The notes below the pieces were generated by a model. The model saw only the letters and a program-made list of their open reading frames with translations. It did no database searches and was not told the DNA's origin. Both the position numbers and the translations under genes were made by a program. Source: Anaerolineae bacterium (GTDB lineage: Bacteria > Chloroflexota > Anaerolineae > Aggregatilineales > Phototrophicaceae). Taken from it: a stretch of 64,000 nucleotides of DNA. Position 1 is the first letter of the stretch, and every line of letters begins with the position of its first letter. Shown here piece by piece: positions 61,770-64,000 of this stretch. The stretch lies in the NCBI GenBank assembly GCA_022820125.1, contig JAJEGA010000013.1, positions 19,306 to 83,305 on the forward strand, in the 5' to 3' direction.

Positions 61770-62561
61770 ATGCCAATCGGAGAAGTGACGCGGCAGGTCA
61801 AGATCGCCGCTGGCTTGTTCTGGGCGGATTATGCCGCGCTGGGCGCGCAAGTGCGCGAGTTGGAGGCGGCCGGCGTCGATTGGATACATATCGAAGTGCG
61901 CGATGGCAAGTATATGGATTTCGCCATGCCGCGCGGCGGTTACGATATTATTGAAGCGACCTGCGGCAGTACAAGCCTGGAGGTGGAAGCGCAGCTGCAG
62001 ATGCTGCGGCCGAGCTTCAGCGTCTTCGATCAATTGGCTGAGCTCGGCGTCAGTCTCATCAGCCTGCCTTTGGAGACGACGAATGAAATGATTTTCCAGA
62101 ACATCACTTACATCAAAGAAAAGCTGGGGCTAAAGGTGGGCGTTTGGGCTTGGCAGGGTGTGCCGGCGGTCGCCTTCGAGCAATTCATTCATCCCCACAT
62201 CGATATCATCGAGTATGAAAGCCGCGCGCCCTTTTGGGAAAAGACGAGCGGCGGCAAGAGCCCGCATACTATTGACCCGATCGTGGTCGAGACCATGCGC
62301 AAGCTGCATCAGATGATTGCGGATGCCGGTATGGAAGATCGCATCGAATTGATGGAGGACGGTGGCTTGAACAGCGGCAACGTGGCTGATTTCATCGCCG
62401 CCGGCATGACCGTGGGCGAGTTCTCATCACCGCTGCTGAAGGGTCCCGCGGGCAAGCTGCAGCCGGGCACGGGCGAGATTGGCGCTGCGGTGGAAAATCT
62501 GCGCGCGGTCATGCGCGAAGCCAGCGACCGCTATCGGGATGATCGGGGATTGAAATCGTAG
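61770..62561 (+). CDS. ribulose-phosphate 3-epimerase-like protein
   Basis: This protein of about 263 residues is a TIM barrel related to ribulose-phosphate 3-epimerase. Landmarks are AAGLFWADYAALGAQVRELE at the start, VDWIHIEVRDGKYM in place of the classic HIDVMDGHF, and ELMEDGGLNSGNV in place of EVDGG. The metal-site His is kept, but the neighbouring Asp is replaced by Glu, and the second His of the family (in VHLMV) has no obvious match. It is longer than the usual 220-230 residues. It probably acts on another sugar phosphate or is an isomerase variant. AAGGAG before the ATG at 61770 fixes the start. Confidence 0.78.
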   Translation: MPIGEVTRQVKIAAGLFWADYAALGAQVRELEAAGVDWIHIEVRDGKYMDFAMPRGGYDIIEATCGSTSLEVEAQLQMLRPSFSVFDQLAELGVSLISLPLETTNEMIFQNITYIKEKLGLKVGVWAWQGVPAVAFEQFIHPHIDIIEYESRAPFWEKTSGGKSPHTIDPIVVETMRKLHQMIADAGMEDRIELMEDGGLNSGNVADFIAAGMTVGEFSSPLLKGPAGKLQPGTGEIGAAVENLRAVMREASDRYRDDRGLKS

Positions 62562-62564
62562 ACT

Positions 62565-62639
62565 GCGGGCGACTTGATAAGTCGCCCCTACACATATTTC
62601 AAGTTGGAAGTGTAGGGGCCATCTACTAGATCGCCCGCC
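62565..62639. repeat. two GGGCGA-type palindromic repeats
   Basis: GGGCGACTT (62567-62575) and AAGTCGCCC (62579-62587) form a perfect 9-bp stem with a 3-base loop. A second copy with imperfect arms lies at 62611-62639. They fill the gap before the oxidoreductase gene. Confidence 0.8.
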
Positions 62640-62662
62640 ATGAAACAAAAAGGAACTGGTAA

Positions 62663-63802
62663 ATGCCAAAAATCAGAATCGGGCTTATAGGTTACGGCGG
62701 CATCGGGCGCGTGCATGCGGCCGCCTATCGCGCCATTCCCTTCCACTACGGCTTGCCTGCCGACAGCATCGAAATCGCTGGCGTCGCCACGACGCGCCGC
62801 CAAACGGCAGAACGCGCGGCCGAGGAGATCGGCTGCGATTTCTTCACCGATGATTACCGCGACCTGCTGAGGCGCCCGGGCATTGACGCGGTTGACATCT
62901 GCACGCCCAACAATACGCATCATGAGATTGTGCTGGCGGCGGCTGAAGCGGGGGCGCACATCTATTGCGAGAAGCCGCTGGCGATGAATGTGGCGGAAGC
63001 GGCGAGCATGGCGCGCGTGGTTCAGGCGGCGGGCCTCAAAGCGCAGGTGACCTTCAACTTTCGCTTTTTCCCGGCGGTGACGCGCGCCAAACAACTGGTA
63101 GACGCCGGCTTTCTGGGGCGCATATTTTCTTTCCGCGGCCGGTACCACCGCTCAAGCTATATCGACGGCGACAAGCCGATGTCCTGGCGGCTCCAGCGCG
63201 AGATCACCGGCGGCGGCGCGCTCTTCGATCTGGGCTCGCATATTCTCGATCTCTTGTATTATGTCTTGGGCGAATTTGATTCGGTAAACGGCACGCTGGA
63301 AACCTTGATCAAAGAGCGACCGACAACCAAGGGCAGCGCCGAGCTGGCGCCAGTCGCGGTCGATGATATCGCCTTGCTGCATGCCCGCACGGCGGATGGC
63401 GCGCTGGGCACGGTCGAGATTTCGCGCATGGGCACGGGCGCCACCAACGACCTGAGCTTCGAGATCTTCGGTCAGCAGGGCGCGATCCGCTTTGATCTCG
63501 GCGAGCCGGCTTGGCTCTCCGTCTATGATGCGCGCGCCGCTGAAGGTCCCCAGGGCGGCGAGCGCGGCTTCCGCAAGATTGAAGCCGTCAGCCGTTATGC
63601 CGGGCAGCGGGCGCCCGATTGGACGATGAGCCCCGATTTCATGCGCGCCCACGCCGAATGCCAGTATCAGTTCATCCGCGCGATTTGGGACGGTTCGCTG
63701 CCAGCGCCCTCGTTTGCTGACGGCGCCCATGTGCAAAAGGTCATGGCGGCGGCTGAACGCTCGTCGGAACTTGGCGCGTGGGCGCGGCTGGACGATATCT
63801 AG
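62663..63802 (+). CDS. Gfo/Idh/MocA-family oxidoreductase
   Basis: This 379-residue NAD(P)-dependent oxidoreductase has the Rossmann motif RIGLIGYGGIGRVHAAAYRA, the signature CEKPLAMNVAEA and the C-terminal domain with GGALFDLGSHILDLLYYVLG. The family oxidises or isomerises sugars and inositols. It follows the epimerase-like gene and is probably part of the same catabolic unit under SorC-type control. AAAGGAA lies ten bases before the ATG at 62663. It is the third member of this family in the window. Confidence 0.92.
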   Translation: MPKIRIGLIGYGGIGRVHAAAYRAIPFHYGLPADSIEIAGVATTRRQTAERAAEEIGCDFFTDDYRDLLRRPGIDAVDICTPNNTHHEIVLAAAEAGAHIYCEKPLAMNVAEAASMARVVQAAGLKAQVTFNFRFFPAVTRAKQLVDAGFLGRIFSFRGRYHRSSYIDGDKPMSWRLQREITGGGALFDLGSHILDLLYYVLGEFDSVNGTLETLIKERPTTKGSAELAPVAVDDIALLHARTADGALGTVEISRMGTGATNDLSFEIFGQQGAIRFDLGEPAWLSVYDARAAEGPQGGERGFRKIEAVSRYAGQRAPDWTMSPDFMRAHAECQYQFIRAIWDGSLPAPSFADGAHVQKVMAAAERSSELGAWARLDDI

Positions 63803-63913
63803 CAATCGAGAATCTATCAGAATCAGGTCACAGCCCATATCTGATGCAGATATAATCTCAGTAAACGCAAGTAAGTCATGCGAAAAAGGGCGATGCTAAT
63901 CTGATTCGAGATC

Positions 63914-63985
63914 TGTAGGGGCGAGACTTGTCTCGCCCACTATGTCGCCATTGTACATGTGGGCGACTCAAGAGTCGCCCCTACG
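63914..63985. repeat. two GGGCGA-type palindromic repeats at the right edge
   Basis: GGGCGAGAC-TT-GTCTCGCCC (63919-63938) and GGGCGACTC-AA-GAGTCGCCC (63961-63980) are both perfect 9-bp stems whose inner bases differ. The first is preceded by TGTAG and the second followed by CTACG. No gene is seen after 63802. Confidence 0.85.
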
Positions 63986-64000
63986 TCGTTCCTTCATTTT

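Overview
The window is one contiguous stretch of a GC-rich, densely coded bacterial chromosome with 56 supported protein genes. I see no rRNA, tRNA, CRISPR array or transposase. The best guess is a heterotroph of the Chloroflexota or a similar environmental lineage, at moderate to low confidence. The reasons are three sugar/peptide ABC operons whose binding proteins have plain AQ|D-type signal peptides with no lipobox, many sugar-acid and amide catabolic enzymes, and a family of short GGGCGA...TCGCCC palindromes between genes of the kind I associate with Chloroflexota.

Layout. 1-853: a ParE-type toxin-antitoxin pair. 1133-3390: an aldo/keto reductase and a membrane desaturase. 3550-10098: a complete carbohydrate ABC operon whose second permease carries an inserted PDZ domain, ending in a GDPD fused to an unusual N-terminal domain. 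10126-19550: catabolic genes, namely a MetE-like enzyme, a diol-dehydratase-type B12 enzyme with fused large and medium subunits plus its small subunit, three enolase-superfamily dehydratases, a DapA-family enzyme, and a membrane coiled-coil protein. 19572-21864: two divergent Gfo/Idh/MocA oxidoreductases. 21973-30413: a dipeptide-type ABC operon interrupted after its binding protein by an AT-richer two-gene cassette, and ending in a DUF917 gene. 30467-32629: a RhuM-like gene and a secreted Cys-repeat, zincin-like protein. 32700-38647: a hydantoinase A-like gene followed by four more DUF917 paralogues. 38756-39435: a VapBC-like pair. 39464-44421: a sulfatase, an FG-GAP/ASPIC protein and an FAD oxidoreductase. 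44517-48002: two small membrane coiled-coil proteins next to a large N6-adenine DNA methyltransferase. 48024-52433: a PhyH dioxygenase, an FAD oxidoreductase and three unknowns. 52637-57971: a third ABC operon without an ATPase, a second sulfatase and a VOC protein. 58285-63802: a fused 2-oxo acid dehydrogenase E1, a SorC-type regulator, a ribulose-phosphate-epimerase-like protein and a Gfo/Idh/MocA oxidoreductase.

Together the genes describe a scavenging metabolism. Sugars, sugar acids, polyols, glycerophosphodiesters, sulfated compounds and hydantoin- or peptide-like molecules are imported by ABC transporters and processed by dehydratases, oxidoreductases and sulfatases. Interspersed are toxin-antitoxin pairs, a stand-alone DNA methyltransferase and a two-gene cassette that look like mobile or defence-related cargo. 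The strongest candidates for something undescribed are the PDZ-containing permease, the PD-(D/E)XK-like plus helical-repeat gene pair lodged inside the peptide transporter operon, and the duplicated methyltransferase 3' end that flanks a one-gene unit.
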